Assembly: GCF_000347635.1 (NCBI RefSeq)
Contig: NC_020514.1
Location: 2,976,001 to 3,040,000, forward strand
Source: Paraglaciecola psychrophila 170
GTDB taxonomy: Bacteria > Pseudomonadota > Gammaproteobacteria > Enterobacterales > Alteromonadaceae
Direction of reading: 5' to 3'
Length of the DNA: 64,000 bases
Shown here: positions 9,184-19,296 of the stretch, in pieces
Layout: each line of letters begins with the position of its first letter
Numbering within the stretch: position 1 is the first letter of the stretch
The notes under the pieces: generated by a model
Told to the model about the DNA's origin: nothing
What the model saw: only the letters and a program-made list of their open reading frames with translations
The model's database searches: none
Translations under genes and position numbers: made by a program

Positions 9184-9484
9184 AAAAACCCTTTCAAATT
9201 ATTAGATAAATAGAATCAGACGCAGTTCTAGTTTTTTGGCTCAAAGCCGCCTACGTCATAAGGAATAATGAGTTATTTTTGTGTCATTAATATTGCATTA
9301 AAATTAAGCTTTTAAGAAAAGCAGAGCGATAATTAAATTAGTTTGAGGGAGATGTTCGAAGCGTTCACCGGCTAAACAAGATAGTTAGGTAGCGATATTT
9401 GTGTCTGATGATAGTCTAAATGTAAATTCTGGATTAAACAGGGTGATACATGTCAATTCCACCGATCATGTTAATGTTAATAAC
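9184..9484. other. Intergenic region upstream of the TonB receptor
   Basis: About 300 bp without a supportable gene, AT-rich, expected to carry the receptor promoter on the minus strand and the 3' end of the hydrolase unit. No Fur-box-like palindrome or clear terminator could be recognised by eye. Confidence 0.5.
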
Positions 9485-10105
9485 TTAGAGATGCGTTCTG
9501 ATAAATGCAGCGCTATGCTCAATTGCCTTATGTAAATTTTCTCCTAAGTTGTGGCCAGAAGCTTTGCGCGGTTTAAAACTATGATCACCATCCGTTAAAT
9601 AGTTTACTTGAACCTGTGCAGATAAATGATACGTGCCGATTTCTTCACGGGTACCAAAGCTGTCTCGCTCGCCTTGTATAATCAATACGGGTTTATTAAT
9701 TGCTAATAAATGTTCAGTGCGTAATTTATCTGGCTTATTCGGAGGATGAAAGGGATATCCCATGCATATACAACCTAACGCAGTCGACTCTTGCAATAAC
9801 ATACTGGCCATCCTACCACCCATCGACTTTCCACCAATAAAGATGGGTAACCTGTTGTCAATTTCACTGAGTACCTTTGTAAAGTGAACCAGTAATTTTT
9901 CGGCCCTATCGGGTGGTCGCCTTTTACCCAAGTCCTCGGCCAATTGCATATAAGCAAAATTAAAACGCACTACGTTAATATTGTGTTTGGCCAAGCCCTC
10001 GGCCATCAGCTGCATAAATTCACTATTTTGCCCAGCACCCGCTCCATGGGCAAAAACAAAGGTCGCGATTGGGTTTTGAGCTGTATTAATTAAAGTATTG
10101 ATCAT
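9485..10105 (-). CDS. Alpha/beta hydrolase of the KANL3/TEX30 type
   Basis: A 206-aa cytoplasmic alpha/beta-hydrolase-fold protein. The opening FVFAHGAGAGQNSEFM is the oxyanion segment of the bacterial TEX30/KANL3-like family. The catalytic triad can be read as Ser94 in GGKSMGGRMA, Asp148 in GERDSFG and His175 in DGDHSFKPR. The natural substrate of this family is not known. The start overlaps the 3' end of the upstream LysR-type regulator by 20 bp, so the two genes form a tightly coupled pair. Confidence 0.88.
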   Translation of the reverse strand: MINTLINTAQNPIATFVFAHGAGAGQNSEFMQLMAEGLAKHNINVVRFNFAYMQLAEDLGKRRPPDRAEKLLVHFTKVLSEIDNRLPIFIGGKSMGGRMASMLLQESTALGCICMGYPFHPPNKPDKLRTEHLLAINKPVLIIQGERDSFGTREEIGTYHLSAQVQVNYLTDGDHSFKPRKASGHNLGENLHKAIEHSAAFIRTHL

Positions 10106-10994
10106 CTTGCTCTTCTTTTACTTGTGCCAATAACCATTCACGAAATGCAGTTATCTTACCTAGATCAGCCTGAGATTGATGACAAACTAAATAATAAGCA
10201 CTTCTAGTAATTAACTTTTCTTCGAATGGGCATATTAAGCGCCCCGCTTCAATTTCTGGTCTAGCTAAAAAACTGTATCCTAGAGCGATCCCTTGCCCCA
10301 ACGCAGCCACTTGCTGAACTAACAGCGAATGACTAAAGATCGGGCCATGATTAACATTCACCCCCAATACGTTGAAATGTCGTATCCACTCCTGCCAAGC
10401 GTCTCTAGATGAGTCATGCAATAACGTATGTTGTGAGAGATCGTCCAATTTCTTTAGAGGCTTACCCCCTTGGATTAATAGAGGGGAACACATAGGAGTG
10501 AGATATTCGGTATGCAACTTATCTGCTGCCAGACCTGACCATTTACCTTTTCCAAAATAAATAGCAACATCTACATCATCGGTTAAAAACCCTTCATCGC
10601 CATCTACCGCTTTAATTCGAAGATCTATATCCGGGTTTAACTGACTAAATTTGCTGATCCTAGGTACTAACCACTGAATTGCAAAACTTGTCTGTAGCGC
10701 TACTGTGATGGCACCTTTTCCGCCTTTTGCAACTAATCGTTCAGTTGCATTATTTAGTGACTGAAAAATATCCTTTAATTCAAGGTAGTAGCTCTGGCCT
10801 TCTTCAGTCAAAAACAACGAACGATTTTTGCGCACAAAAAGTTTCATGGATAAAAACTCTTCTAATGCTTTTATTTGATGGCTGACAGCTGCTTGAGTAA
10901 CAAATAGTTCATCTGCTGCGCGAGTAAAACTGAGATGTCTGGCCGCTACTTCAAAAGCTTTAAGGGAATTTAGAGGAGGTAATCTGCGGTTCAT
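10086..10994 (-). CDS. LysR-family transcriptional regulator, GcvA-like
   Basis: A 302-aa DNA-binding regulator. The N-terminal winged helix-turn-helix covers about residues 6-65 (LNSLKAFEVAARHLSF, AADELFVTQAAVSHQIKALE, LFVRKNRSLFLTEEG). The effector-binding domain follows, with GcvA-like traits such as WLVPRISKF and DDVDVAIYFGKGKW. The opening NRRLPPLNSLKAFE is typical of the GcvA/AmpR branch. No glycine cleavage genes are nearby, so the name gcvA is not assigned. It is the first gene of a unit with the alpha/beta hydrolase (20-bp overlap) and is divergent from the small exported protein gene, a natural regulatory target. Confidence 0.93.
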   Translation of the reverse strand: MNRRLPPLNSLKAFEVAARHLSFTRAADELFVTQAAVSHQIKALEEFLSMKLFVRKNRSLFLTEEGQSYYLELKDIFQSLNNATERLVAKGGKGAITVALQTSFAIQWLVPRISKFSQLNPDIDLRIKAVDGDEGFLTDDVDVAIYFGKGKWSGLAADKLHTEYLTPMCSPLLIQGGKPLKKLDDLSQHTLLHDSSRDAWQEWIRHFNVLGVNVNHGPIFSHSLLVQQVAALGQGIALGYSFLARPEIEAGRLICPFEEKLITRSAYYLVCHQSQADLGKITAFREWLLAQVKEEQDDQYFN

Positions 10995-11214
10995 AAGTAA
11001 GCTATCAATATATTATATTCTAAGCACCATTAAAGCATTAGTTTTTCTAATCTACAAGCATACAAAAAGTCATTTTATTAGATATTAACGAGAGTGTAGA
11101 ATCCGCTTCGTGGTAAATATTTATTGTTTTAAAACAATAGATAACAATCACAAATCTGATTTATGAAACAAAAAACACTTATTATTTTACATTACTAAAC
11201 TAAAGGTTAACAAA

Positions 11215-11511
11215 ATGAAAACAACTTATACAATAATGGCTATTTTAGTCTCGGTACTTTTTTCTCAAACTGCTGAAGCAAAATTAGGTGCTAATCGTTC
11301 TACGATGCAACTTGAAAGTTCAATAGGAATAAATATTGAAACCGAAATTGTCAACAACATCAATATGATGCTAGAGAATGTTCAAGCTCCTGCAATTAAA
11401 TTAGATGTTGTTAAACAACTTGGTATCGAAACACTTCAATCCCAAACCAACGAACTGGTACAAAATGTGAGCCTACCAGAATTCAAGTTCAAAGTAGTCA
11501 TAGCTGATTAA
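11215..11511 (+). CDS. Small exported protein of unknown function
   Basis: A 98-aa product not recognised as any family. Residues 1-22 form a clear Sec signal peptide with a hydrophobic core and the cleavage site TAEA-KL. The mature part is about 76 aa, has no cysteine, and alternates hydrophobic and polar residues (NIETEIVNNINMMLENVQ, then PAIKLDVVKQLGIETLQ), suggesting amphipathic helices followed by a short strand (FKFKVVIAD). It has its own 220-bp upstream region, is divergent from the LysR regulator, and is followed by a compact inverted-repeat element. It could be periplasmic or secreted. The open frame with a signal peptide argues that it is real. Confidence 0.7.
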   Translation: MKTTYTIMAILVSVLFSQTAEAKLGANRSTMQLESSIGINIETEIVNNINMMLENVQAPAIKLDVVKQLGIETLQSQTNELVQNVSLPEFKFKVVIAD

Positions 11512-11554
11512 GTAATTATTTATTTAAGTTAGAGCGGCTTGTTAACACCTATTA

Positions 11555-11660
11555 GTAAGTTATCGCTGTGCGGGACCTCACGTGCTGGGAACACCATGAT
11601 AGATCTCATGTCATAAGCCTGCCGCATATGGTTGATGGAGCCTAGCACAGCAAAACTTAC
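11555..11660. repeat. 106-bp two-part inverted-repeat element (structured RNA, terminator or MITE-like)
   Basis: The ends pair in two perfect 7-bp blocks: GTAAGTT (11555-11561) with AACTTAC (11654-11660), and GCTGTGC (11565-11571) with GCACAGC (11645-11651), separated by a small internal loop (ATC against AA). The 73-bp interior is more GC-rich than the surroundings and contains further small stems such as CATGA/TCATG. It lies between the convergent small-protein gene and kdsA. It could be a long bidirectional terminator, a small structured RNA or the remains of a miniature transposable element. Confidence 0.55.
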
Positions 11661-11685
11661 AACAGCATTCACTCATATCTATTTA

Positions 11686-12564
<879 letters not shown>

Positions 12565-12838
12565 TTAATATTTTTGAGTTTCAATTGATGAACAGCATAC
12601 CAAGCAAAGCAATTTGTGGGTATATGAAAAGCACCAGCCGTCAATAAATTTGTTTTGTAGACTGGTGATTCAATTATTCGCTGTTTACTGAGTATTTATT
12701 AGGCATATAATTCGTGTAAAAGTAGCGATTAGTTCAAATAACACGTAAGATCACAGGTTCGATTTTAGTGACTTATTAAGACTTCATATCTTTTAAGTGA
12801 CAGCACAAAATGATTGCCAAAGGTAAATACGATCCGCT

Positions 12839-14269
12839 ATGACAAAAAAGCTATTTATTAAAACCTGGGGTTGCCAAATGAACGAGTATGACTCGGAGAA
12901 AATGGCCGACCTCTTGAACTCGACTCATGGTTATCAAGCCACAGACACAGCTGAAGACGCCGATATCATATTGCTCAATACCTGCTCAATTCGTGAGAAA
13001 GCTCAAGAAAAAGTATTTCATCAATTAGGTCGCTGGAAAAACCTTAAAAAAGACAAACCTGAGCTTATTATTGGTGTAGGTGGATGCGTGGCCTCACAAG
13101 AAGGCAAGACTATCCGCAAACGCGCGCCTTTTGTTGATTTGGTGTTTGGTCCCCAAACTCTGCATCGCTTACCAGAAATGATAAATCAAATTAAAGGTGG
13201 TAGTAAATCCGTCATCGATATTAGTTTTCCAGAAATTGAAAAGTTTGACCGCTTACCCGAGCCCAAGGCAGATGGCCCAAGCGCGTTTGTTTCGATTATG
13301 GAAGGCTGCTCTAAATACTGTACATTTTGCGTAGTGCCCTACACTCGGGGTGAAGAAGTGAGTCGCCCAGTAGATGACGTCTTATTAGAGATTGCGCAGC
13401 TAGCGGCTCAAGGCGTTCGTGAAGTTAATATGTTGGGGCAAAACGTGAATGCGTTTCGTGGCCCAAATTACGACGGTAGTATCTGTACTTTTGCTGAGTT
13501 ATTAGAATTGGTCGCGTCTATCAATGGTATCGATCGTATTCGTTATACTACTTCACATCCGGTAGAGTTTACTGACGATATTATTGATGCATATGCACAA
13601 ATCCCAGAACTGGTTGATCACTTACATCTGCCGGTACAATCTGGGGCAGACCGTATTTTAAACTTGATGAAGCGTGGTCATACTGCCATCGAGTATAAAT
13701 CTAAAATTAGAAGGCTTAAAAAAATCCGACCAAACTTAAGTATGTCATCTGATTTTATAATCGGTTTTCCTGGTGAAACTAACGCTGACTTTGAAGCAAC
13801 AATGGACTTAATTCAAGCCATGGACTTTGACTTAAGTTTTAGTTTTATCTACAGCGCACGACCCGGCACACCGGCAGCTGATTTACCCGATGATGTGACC
13901 GAAGAGACAAAAAAACAACGTTTGAGTTTGTTGCAACAACGTATCACCCAGCAGGCATTACGCATTGCCCGCAATATGGTGGACACCGAACAACGTATTT
14001 TGGTAGAAGGTCCAAGCAAAAAGAATCCAATGGAGTTATCTGGACGTACTGAAAACAATCGAGTGGTGAACTTTGAAGGTTCCTACAAAATGATTGGTCA
14101 ATTTGTTGATGTTAAAATAACCGATGTGTTCGCTAATTCATTAAGAGGTGATGTGATCAGAACTGAAGATCAGATGGACTTACGCAATGAATTGGCACCA
14201 CACACTATTTTAGCTAAAAACCCAAATAAAGTTGACGACTTAGGTGTCGGTCAAGTCGCTGTCGTTTAG
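12839..14269 (+). CDS. miaB: tRNA-2-methylthio-N6-dimethylallyladenosine synthase MiaB
   Basis: Radical SAM methylthiotransferase that adds the 2-methylthio group to i6A37 of tRNAs reading UNN codons. Of 476 aa, the N-terminal UPF0004 domain has the auxiliary cluster cysteines Cys12 ([10 protein letters not shown]), Cys49 ([10 protein letters not shown]) and Cys83 (GGCVAS). The radical SAM cluster is Cys157, Cys161 and Cys164 ([16 protein letters not shown]). A C-terminal TRAM domain follows (residues about 378-445). It is the first gene of the conserved miaB-phoH-ybeY-corC-lnt series. The ATG at 12839 gives the usual MiaB N-terminus. Confidence 0.97.
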   Translation: MTKKLFIKTWGCQMNEYDSEKMADLLNSTHGYQATDTAEDADIILLNTCSIREKAQEKVFHQLGRWKNLKKDKPELIIGVGGCVASQEGKTIRKRAPFVDLVFGPQTLHRLPEMINQIKGGSKSVIDISFPEIEKFDRLPEPKADGPSAFVSIMEGCSKYCTFCVVPYTRGEEVSRPVDDVLLEIAQLAAQGVREVNMLGQNVNAFRGPNYDGSICTFAELLELVASINGIDRIRYTTSHPVEFTDDIIDAYAQIPELVDHLHLPVQSGADRILNLMKRGHTAIEYKSKIRRLKKIRPNLSMSSDFIIGFPGETNADFEATMDLIQAMDFDLSFSFIYSARPGTPAADLPDDVTEETKKQRLSLLQQRITQQALRIARNMVDTEQRILVEGPSKKNPMELSGRTENNRVVNFEGSYKMIGQFVDVKITDVFANSLRGDVIRTEDQMDLRNELAPHTILAKNPNKVDDLGVGQVAVV

Positions 14270-14316
14270 TATTAATACCTATGCCAACAAATCTATAAAT
14301 TAAAGAGAGTAACCAT

Positions 14317-15381
14317 TTGAGCAACCTTTTAAGCAGTGAAATTGTATTAGAGCCCTCAGACCACAAACGTTTATCCAGTTTGTGTGGGCCACTAGATGAC
14401 AATATCAAACAAATTGAACGTCGTTTGGGTGTAGAAATAACTTACCGTAACAACGAATTTAAAGTGATGGGACAGTCGCAACAATCTAGCGGTGCAGCAG
14501 AACTACTGAAGTTACTGTATATGGAAACTCAACCCATTCGTGGCGTGATCCCTGATATAGAACCAAACAAAGTACATTTAGCTATTCAAGAGGCAAAATG
14601 TTTGGAGCGAGCCGAGGCCGGACAATATGGTAAAGAAGTCCATATAAAAACTAAACGTGGGGTAATTAAACCTCGTAACCCCAATCAGTCGCAATACGTT
14701 AGCAATATCATTAATCACGATATTAGCTTTGGTGTGGGCCCTGCTGGCACCGGTAAAACATATTTAGCTGTTGCTTGTGCGGTAGAAGCATTAGAACGTC
14801 AAGAAGTGCGGCGTATTTTATTGACTCGACCTGCGGTAGAAGCAGGTGAAAAACTAGGTTTTTTACCTGGCGACCTGTCTCAAAAAGTCGACCCGTATCT
14901 GCGCCCTCTTTATGATGCTTTATTTGAAATGCTAGGATTTGAAAAAGTTGAAAAGTTAATTGAACGCAGTGTTATCGAAGTGGCGCCATTAGCCTACATG
15001 CGGGGTCGTACCTTAAACGATGCCTTTATTATTTTGGATGAAGGACAGAATACGACAGTAGAACAAATGAAAATGTTCTTAACCCGTATCGGATTTAATT
15101 CTCAGGCGGTGATCACTGGTGATATAACTCAAGTAGATTTACCTCGTGGTGTACGTTCAGGTTTACGCCATTGCATAGAAGTATTAAAAGATGTTAACGA
15201 TATTTCTTTCAACTTCTTCAGTGCCAATGATGTGGTACGTCATCCAGTTGTAGGGCGTATTGTTATGGCTTATGAAGAATATGAAGGCAAACAAGAAAAA
15301 GAGCGTTTAGAAAAAAAAGCGCAACAAGAAGCGCTTTCTAGTGAAGTCATTGTCAATAAACATCAAGATCCCACTAAGTGA
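14317..15381 (+). CDS. ybeZ: PhoH-like ATPase (YbeZ)
   Basis: Cytoplasmic PhoH-family ATPase of 354 aa that works with the endoribonuclease YbeY in 16S rRNA 3' maturation and stress; its exact role is still debated. An N-terminal KH-like region precedes the Walker A motif GPAGTGKT at residues 141-148; Walker B is FIILDEGQN, followed by MKMFLTRIGF and VITGDITQVDLPRG. The start is a TTG at 14317 with AGAGAG 8-10 bases upstream; no ATG gives the full N-terminal region. The C-terminal tail is lysine/glutamate rich. Its end lies 8 bp before, or 41 bp into, ybeY depending on which ybeY start is used. Confidence 0.95.
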   Translation: MSNLLSSEIVLEPSDHKRLSSLCGPLDDNIKQIERRLGVEITYRNNEFKVMGQSQQSSGAAELLKLLYMETQPIRGVIPDIEPNKVHLAIQEAKCLERAEAGQYGKEVHIKTKRGVIKPRNPNQSQYVSNIINHDISFGVGPAGTGKTYLAVACAVEALERQEVRRILLTRPAVEAGEKLGFLPGDLSQKVDPYLRPLYDALFEMLGFEKVEKLIERSVIEVAPLAYMRGRTLNDAFIILDEGQNTTVEQMKMFLTRIGFNSQAVITGDITQVDLPRGVRSGLRHCIEVLKDVNDISFNFFSANDVVRHPVVGRIVMAYEEYEGKQEKERLEKKAQQEALSSEVIVNKHQDPTK

Positions 15382-15388
15382 AAATCCG

Positions 15389-15877
15389 GTGAGCGCCATT
15401 TTAGACTTACAACTTGCCAGTGATAGTGCCGATATCCCTAAACAACAGGATATGCAATTATGGCTAGATACGTTGTTGTCTCACCAGCAGCTTAATAAAA
15501 AAGAAATCACGGTGCGTATTGTTGACGAAGCAGAAATCCAACAGCTTAATCAACAATATCGTGGTAAAGACAAGTCAACTAATGTGTTGTCCTTCCCTTT
15601 TGAAATGCCTGAACTAGTCATGCCTGACGGTGTCCATATGGATGAATCTATAAGTGATTTTTTAGGGGATATTGTGGTATGCACACAAGTAGTCAAACTA
15701 GAATCTCAGCAACAAAACAAGCTTCTGGCTCATCACTGGGCACATATGTTGATACATGGCACCTTGCATTTGCTTGGTTATGACCACATTGAAGATCAAG
15801 ATGCGGAAGAAATGGAAGGTATTGAAATTGCTATATTACAAAAATTAGGCATTGACGACCCCTACCAAAATCATTAA
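15389..15877 (+). CDS. ybeY: Endoribonuclease YbeY
   Basis: Zinc-dependent single-strand endoribonuclease needed for 16S rRNA 3'-end processing and 70S quality control. The metal-binding motif HGTLHLLGYDH sits near the C-terminus, after RGKDKSTNVLSFPFE and GDIVVCTQVV. An open frame begins at an ATG at 15341 inside phoH. However, the GTG at 15389, 7 bp after the phoH stop, gives the family N-terminus (VSAILDLQLAS, compare SQVILDLQLA in E. coli) and a 162-aa product, so I prefer it. It partners with YbeZ directly upstream and corC downstream. Confidence 0.92.
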   Translation: MSAILDLQLASDSADIPKQQDMQLWLDTLLSHQQLNKKEITVRIVDEAEIQQLNQQYRGKDKSTNVLSFPFEMPELVMPDGVHMDESISDFLGDIVVCTQVVKLESQQQNKLLAHHWAHMLIHGTLHLLGYDHIEDQDAEEMEGIEIAILQKLGIDDPYQNH

Positions 15878-15942
15878 TGATGCATTGTGAATTATTCATA
15901 AAGCTTTAATGCTTTACTAAAACTAACCTAAATAACGAGATC

Positions 15943-16803
15943 ATGAGCGAAGATACCCCCCCATCTACTAACGGTTCTGCCAACAAAGGCTGGATTGAGA
16001 AAATAGTCCAGTCCTTTACGGGAGAGCCGAAAAATAAGGAAGAGTTGTTTGAGGTCATTACTGACGCAGAACAACGCGAGGTCATTAACCCTGAAACTAA
16101 AGCCATGATTGAAGGAGTGATGGAAGTGAGCGAAATGCGTGTCAGGGAGATTATGATCCCAAGAGCACAAATGCGTACCATTGATATTGACCAAAGTGTA
16201 GAAGAGTTTCTACCTATCCTCTTAGACTCTGCCCATTCCCGCTTTCCTGTTATTAACGAAGACAAAGACCATATTGAAGGTATTTTGCTGGCTAAAGACT
16301 TACTTGAATATGCCTTCGTATCTGGGAAAGATCTTGAGCTAAAAAATATTCTTCGTCCGGCCGTTATTGTCCCCGAAAGTAAACGTGTAGACGTGTTGCT
16401 TAAAGAGTTTCAACAAAAACGCTATCACATGGCCATAGTAGTAGATGAGTATGGCGGTGTGTCAGGATTGGTGACTATTGAAGATATCCTTGAATTAATA
16501 GTCGGTGAAATTGAAGACGAACATGACGTGGAAGAAAATGAGAACGATGGTATTCGTCCACTTAATAAGTACACTTACTCAGTTAAAGCCCTCACATCAT
16601 TAGAAGATTTTAATAAGTTTTTCGAAACTAAATTTGATGAAGAAGAAGCAGACACCATAGGTGGGATAGTGTTAAAAGCGTTTGGTCATATGCCACAGCG
16701 TGACGAAAAAGTGACTATTGATGAGATTAAATTTAAGGTGACTAACTCAGATAAAAGGCGTTTGCTGCAGTTAAAAGTCACATTACCAGAAACAGAAGAA
16801 TAG
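15943..16803 (+). CDS. corC: CorC/YbeX CBS-domain protein
   Basis: A 286-aa soluble protein with a CBS pair (about residues 65-185; [59 protein letters not shown]). It ends with a C-terminal CorC/HlyC transporter-associated domain (about 205-285; [16 protein letters not shown]). Family members are linked to magnesium and cobalt efflux with CorA, and in E. coli YbeX to ribosome homeostasis. The position between ybeY and lnt is conserved. It starts at ATG 15943 after AATAACGAGATC, with a GAG-containing ribosome site. Its TAG stop lies just ahead of the lnt frame. Confidence 0.95.
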   Translation: MSEDTPPSTNGSANKGWIEKIVQSFTGEPKNKEELFEVITDAEQREVINPETKAMIEGVMEVSEMRVREIMIPRAQMRTIDIDQSVEEFLPILLDSAHSRFPVINEDKDHIEGILLAKDLLEYAFVSGKDLELKNILRPAVIVPESKRVDVLLKEFQQKRYHMAIVVDEYGGVSGLVTIEDILELIVGEIEDEHDVEENENDGIRPLNKYTYSVKALTSLEDFNKFFETKFDEEEADTIGGIVLKAFGHMPQRDEKVTIDEIKFKVTNSDKRRLLQLKVTLPETEE

Positions 16804-16874
16804 CTCTGAGCATCACATACAATGGACGTAACGTCTCATTCCCTCTAAAACTGCTTGTTACTTGTCTTTGTGGT

Positions 16875-18362
16875 GTGTTGCTTACATTGGCTTACGCGCC
16901 GTTTTCATTTTGGTTTGTTACATTTCTAAGCCTCACTAGCTTTATTTACTTACTAAGCAACTCATTGCCCAAACAAGGCTTTAAACTAGGTTTTGCCTTT
17001 GGTTTAGGCTGGTTTGGTGCAGGTGTGAGCTGGGTGCATGTAAGCATTGCCGATTTTGGTGGGATCCCACTGATTGGCTCTATAACACTGATGCTTCTGC
17101 TAAGCGCATATCTAGCTTTATTCCCTGCGTTAAGTTGTTATATCCTCACTAAGTACTTTTCACGTAAACTATGGCCTCTTGCCCTACCCTTTATTTGGTT
17201 AATGGTTGAATGGTTAAGAAGTTGGTTGCTAACCGGTTTCCCTTGGCTTTCTTTGGGTTATAGCCAAATTCAAGGCCCACTTGCAGGATGGTTTCCAGTT
17301 ATTGGAGAGTTTGGTGTTTCAGGGTTACTTGTATTCATTTGCACGGCAATTGCTATAAGCCTAACGGCTAAAAAATGGCTTTCAAGTGTCATTATAGTCA
17401 CGATGTTTTTCATATCTGGGCTAGCGTTAAATCGGTATCAATGGGCTAAACCAAGCGGTGAAACTGCGCGTATTGCCATGGTTCAAGGTAATATAGAACA
17501 AGCCTTGCGCTGGACCCCGGAACAAGACCAACCAACTATGAACAAATACAAAACCATGACGGCTGATCATTGGGATAATGACGTTATCATCTGGCCAGAA
17601 GCGGCGATCCCTAAACTTGAACCCGTGGCCGCAGATTATCTCAGTGAAATAGATAACTTAGCCGCACATACGAACACAGGGTTAATCACGGGTATTGTTA
17701 ATTACAACTTTGAAACCCGAGAAGCCTACAACAACTTAATTGGTTTAGGCCAAAGACATACAAATGAAGATAATAATGACACTCCTCGCGGTCATTACTA
17801 TTACTTTCATGGTAATCGATTTGCCAAGCATCACTTACTGCCGATAGGTGAGTTTATCCCATTAGAAGATTGGATACGTGGTTTAGCACCGATATTCGAC
17901 TTGCCTATGTCATCCTTTAGTCGCGGTGATTATCAACAAGCAAATTTAGAGGCAAAAGGTTATCACTTTGCTCCGGCAATTTGCTTCGAAATCGCTTTTC
18001 CTCGCCAAATATCTGCCAACCTATATTCCAACACAGACTTTATTATCACTGTGAGTAACGATGCTTGGTTTGGCGGCTCTCATGGCCCAGCCCAACACTT
18101 AGAAATTGCTCAAGCGCGGGCCAAAGAATTTGGGTTACCTGTGTTACGTGCAACCAATAACGGCATCACTGCCTTTATCGATCACCAAGGTCGAATTCAA
18201 AGTAGACTACCTCAGTTCGAAGCTGCTGTACTAAGTGATGTTATCCAACAAGTGGAGGGGTATACTCCTTACCGTTTGTTTGGTGATTGGCCAATATGGA
18301 GTGTGTCTTTCATGCTGATTGGTATAGCATGCTGGAATAAAAAACAACTAAGACAAAAATAA
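16875..18362 (+). CDS. lnt: Apolipoprotein N-acyltransferase Lnt
   Basis: Inner-membrane enzyme that adds the third acyl chain to lipoproteins. The protein has about seven N-terminal membrane helices and a periplasmic nitrilase-type domain with the triad Glu in IIWPEAAIP, Lys in RFAKHHLLPIGEF and Cys in APAICFEIAF. NDAWFG and ATNNGITAFI also match. The annotated start is GTG at 16875 (495 aa), but it falls inside the first helix. The frame stays open upstream to 16755 and encodes FPLKLLVTCLCGVLLTLAYAPF, a normal Lnt helix 1, without any ATG, GTG or TTG. The true start may be a rare codon such as CTG at 16806 just after the corC stop, or the start region holds an indel. Confidence 0.95.
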   Translation: MLLTLAYAPFSFWFVTFLSLTSFIYLLSNSLPKQGFKLGFAFGLGWFGAGVSWVHVSIADFGGIPLIGSITLMLLLSAYLALFPALSCYILTKYFSRKLWPLALPFIWLMVEWLRSWLLTGFPWLSLGYSQIQGPLAGWFPVIGEFGVSGLLVFICTAIAISLTAKKWLSSVIIVTMFFISGLALNRYQWAKPSGETARIAMVQGNIEQALRWTPEQDQPTMNKYKTMTADHWDNDVIIWPEAAIPKLEPVAADYLSEIDNLAAHTNTGLITGIVNYNFETREAYNNLIGLGQRHTNEDNNDTPRGHYYYFHGNRFAKHHLLPIGEFIPLEDWIRGLAPIFDLPMSSFSRGDYQQANLEAKGYHFAPAICFEIAFPRQISANLYSNTDFIITVSNDAWFGGSHGPAQHLEIAQARAKEFGLPVLRATNNGITAFIDHQGRIQSRLPQFEAAVLSDVIQQVEGYTPYRLFGDWPIWSVSFMLIGIACWNKKQLRQK

Positions 18363-18366
18363 TTAA

Positions 18367-18870
18367 ATGTTCACTCAAAGCCGCGACCCTAATTTTACTA
18401 TTCGCTCAGCAACCATTGAAGACACAGCACTTATACTAAGGTTTATTCAAGAATTAGCAGATTACGAAAAACTCTTGCATGAAGTAGTCGCAGACGAAAC
18501 CACACTCAAACAAAACTTATTCGGTGAAACACCTCACGCTAAAGTAATCATTGGTGAATATAATGGTAAGCCTGTATCGTTTGCATTGTATTTCCATAAT
18601 TTTTCCACCTTTCTAGGGCGTCCCGGTATTTATTTAGAAGATTTGTACGTGCAACCCGATATGCGCGGCAAAGGTTTAGGCAAAATACTCTTGGGGTATT
18701 TGGCCTCACTTACCAAGGAACTAAACTGTGGTCGCCTAGAGTGGTGGGTATTGGATTGGAATAAACCCGCCATCGACTTTTACCAATCTCTTGGAGCACA
18801 ACCTATGGATGAATGGACTGTAAATCGTGTTACGGGTGAAGCGTTGGATAAACTTGCTGCACAACTATAG
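18367..18870 (+). CDS. GNAT-family N-acetyltransferase, diamine acetyltransferase-like
   Basis: A 167-aa single-domain GNAT enzyme that uses acetyl-CoA. The pyrophosphate-binding motif A is MRGKGLGKILLGYL (about residues 99-112). The acceptor-side segments FIQELADYEKL and the YLEDLYV strand, followed by LEWWVLDWNKPAIDFYQSLGAQ, are those of the spermidine/spermine acetyltransferase-like branch. The acceptor could be a polyamine or another amine; this cannot be decided from sequence. It starts 5 bp after lnt, so it is probably in the same transcript. Confidence 0.9.
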   Translation: MFTQSRDPNFTIRSATIEDTALILRFIQELADYEKLLHEVVADETTLKQNLFGETPHAKVIIGEYNGKPVSFALYFHNFSTFLGRPGIYLEDLYVQPDMRGKGLGKILLGYLASLTKELNCGRLEWWVLDWNKPAIDFYQSLGAQPMDEWTVNRVTGEALDKLAAQL

Positions 18871-19296
18871 TTTTAAGTAGTGAACCTCAACAGTTCAGAA
18901 CACACAACTGGCTTAACTTTAGCAGAGGCGACTTCCAAAATAAGCTATCAGCACTGTATTCAACTAGTCTTCGCCCCTCTTTCCTATCATCATAGAATTG
19001 AAGAATGTGTTTAAGGAGATATTTTACTTAACCATAAACATTTAAATTAACATGTACAAAAAGGACTTTACACACGAATACTTTTCTTATAATAAACTAC
19101 AGCAGAATTGTTATTGTTACACTAAAAATCATGTTCAAAGCAACACTGACCCCATTATTTGTGACACTCACCCCTCTGTTTGTGTCATTGACCCCTTTAT
19201 TTTCTCCCTAATAAGACTTACGATATGCAGTAAGACTAATCTAAATTAGTTGATCCTCAAATTTTAATAAATAAAAAAACACATTAGGGAAAGAAC
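18871..19296. other. Regulatory region upstream of the Oar-like receptor
   Basis: 426 bp with no convincing gene. It contains the 21-bp repeat block (19144-19206) and, nearer the receptor, a perfect inverted repeat ACTAAT-CTAA-ATTAGT. An AT-rich stretch leads to the ribosome site AGGGAAAG before the receptor ATG. No terminator for the lnt/acetyltransferase unit was recognised. Confidence 0.6.
19144..19206 (+). repeat. Three tandem degenerate 21-bp repeats upstream of the TonB receptor
   Basis: Copies begin at 19144, 19165 and 19186 with an exact 21-bp period: CACTGACCCCATTATTTG.., CACTCACCCCTCTGTTTG.. and CATTGACCCCTTTATTTT... The shared core is CA-T-ACCCC followed by a T-rich half. Two helical turns per unit places the cores on the same DNA face, as for cooperative regulator binding. 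The block ends 90 bp before the receptor start. Confidence 0.7.

Noticed and set aside
19052..19249. 65-aa open frame upstream of the Oar-like receptor
   Set aside because: No ribosome site at a useful distance, no recognisable domain or signal peptide, and the 3' half is simply the translation of the 21-bp repeat block.
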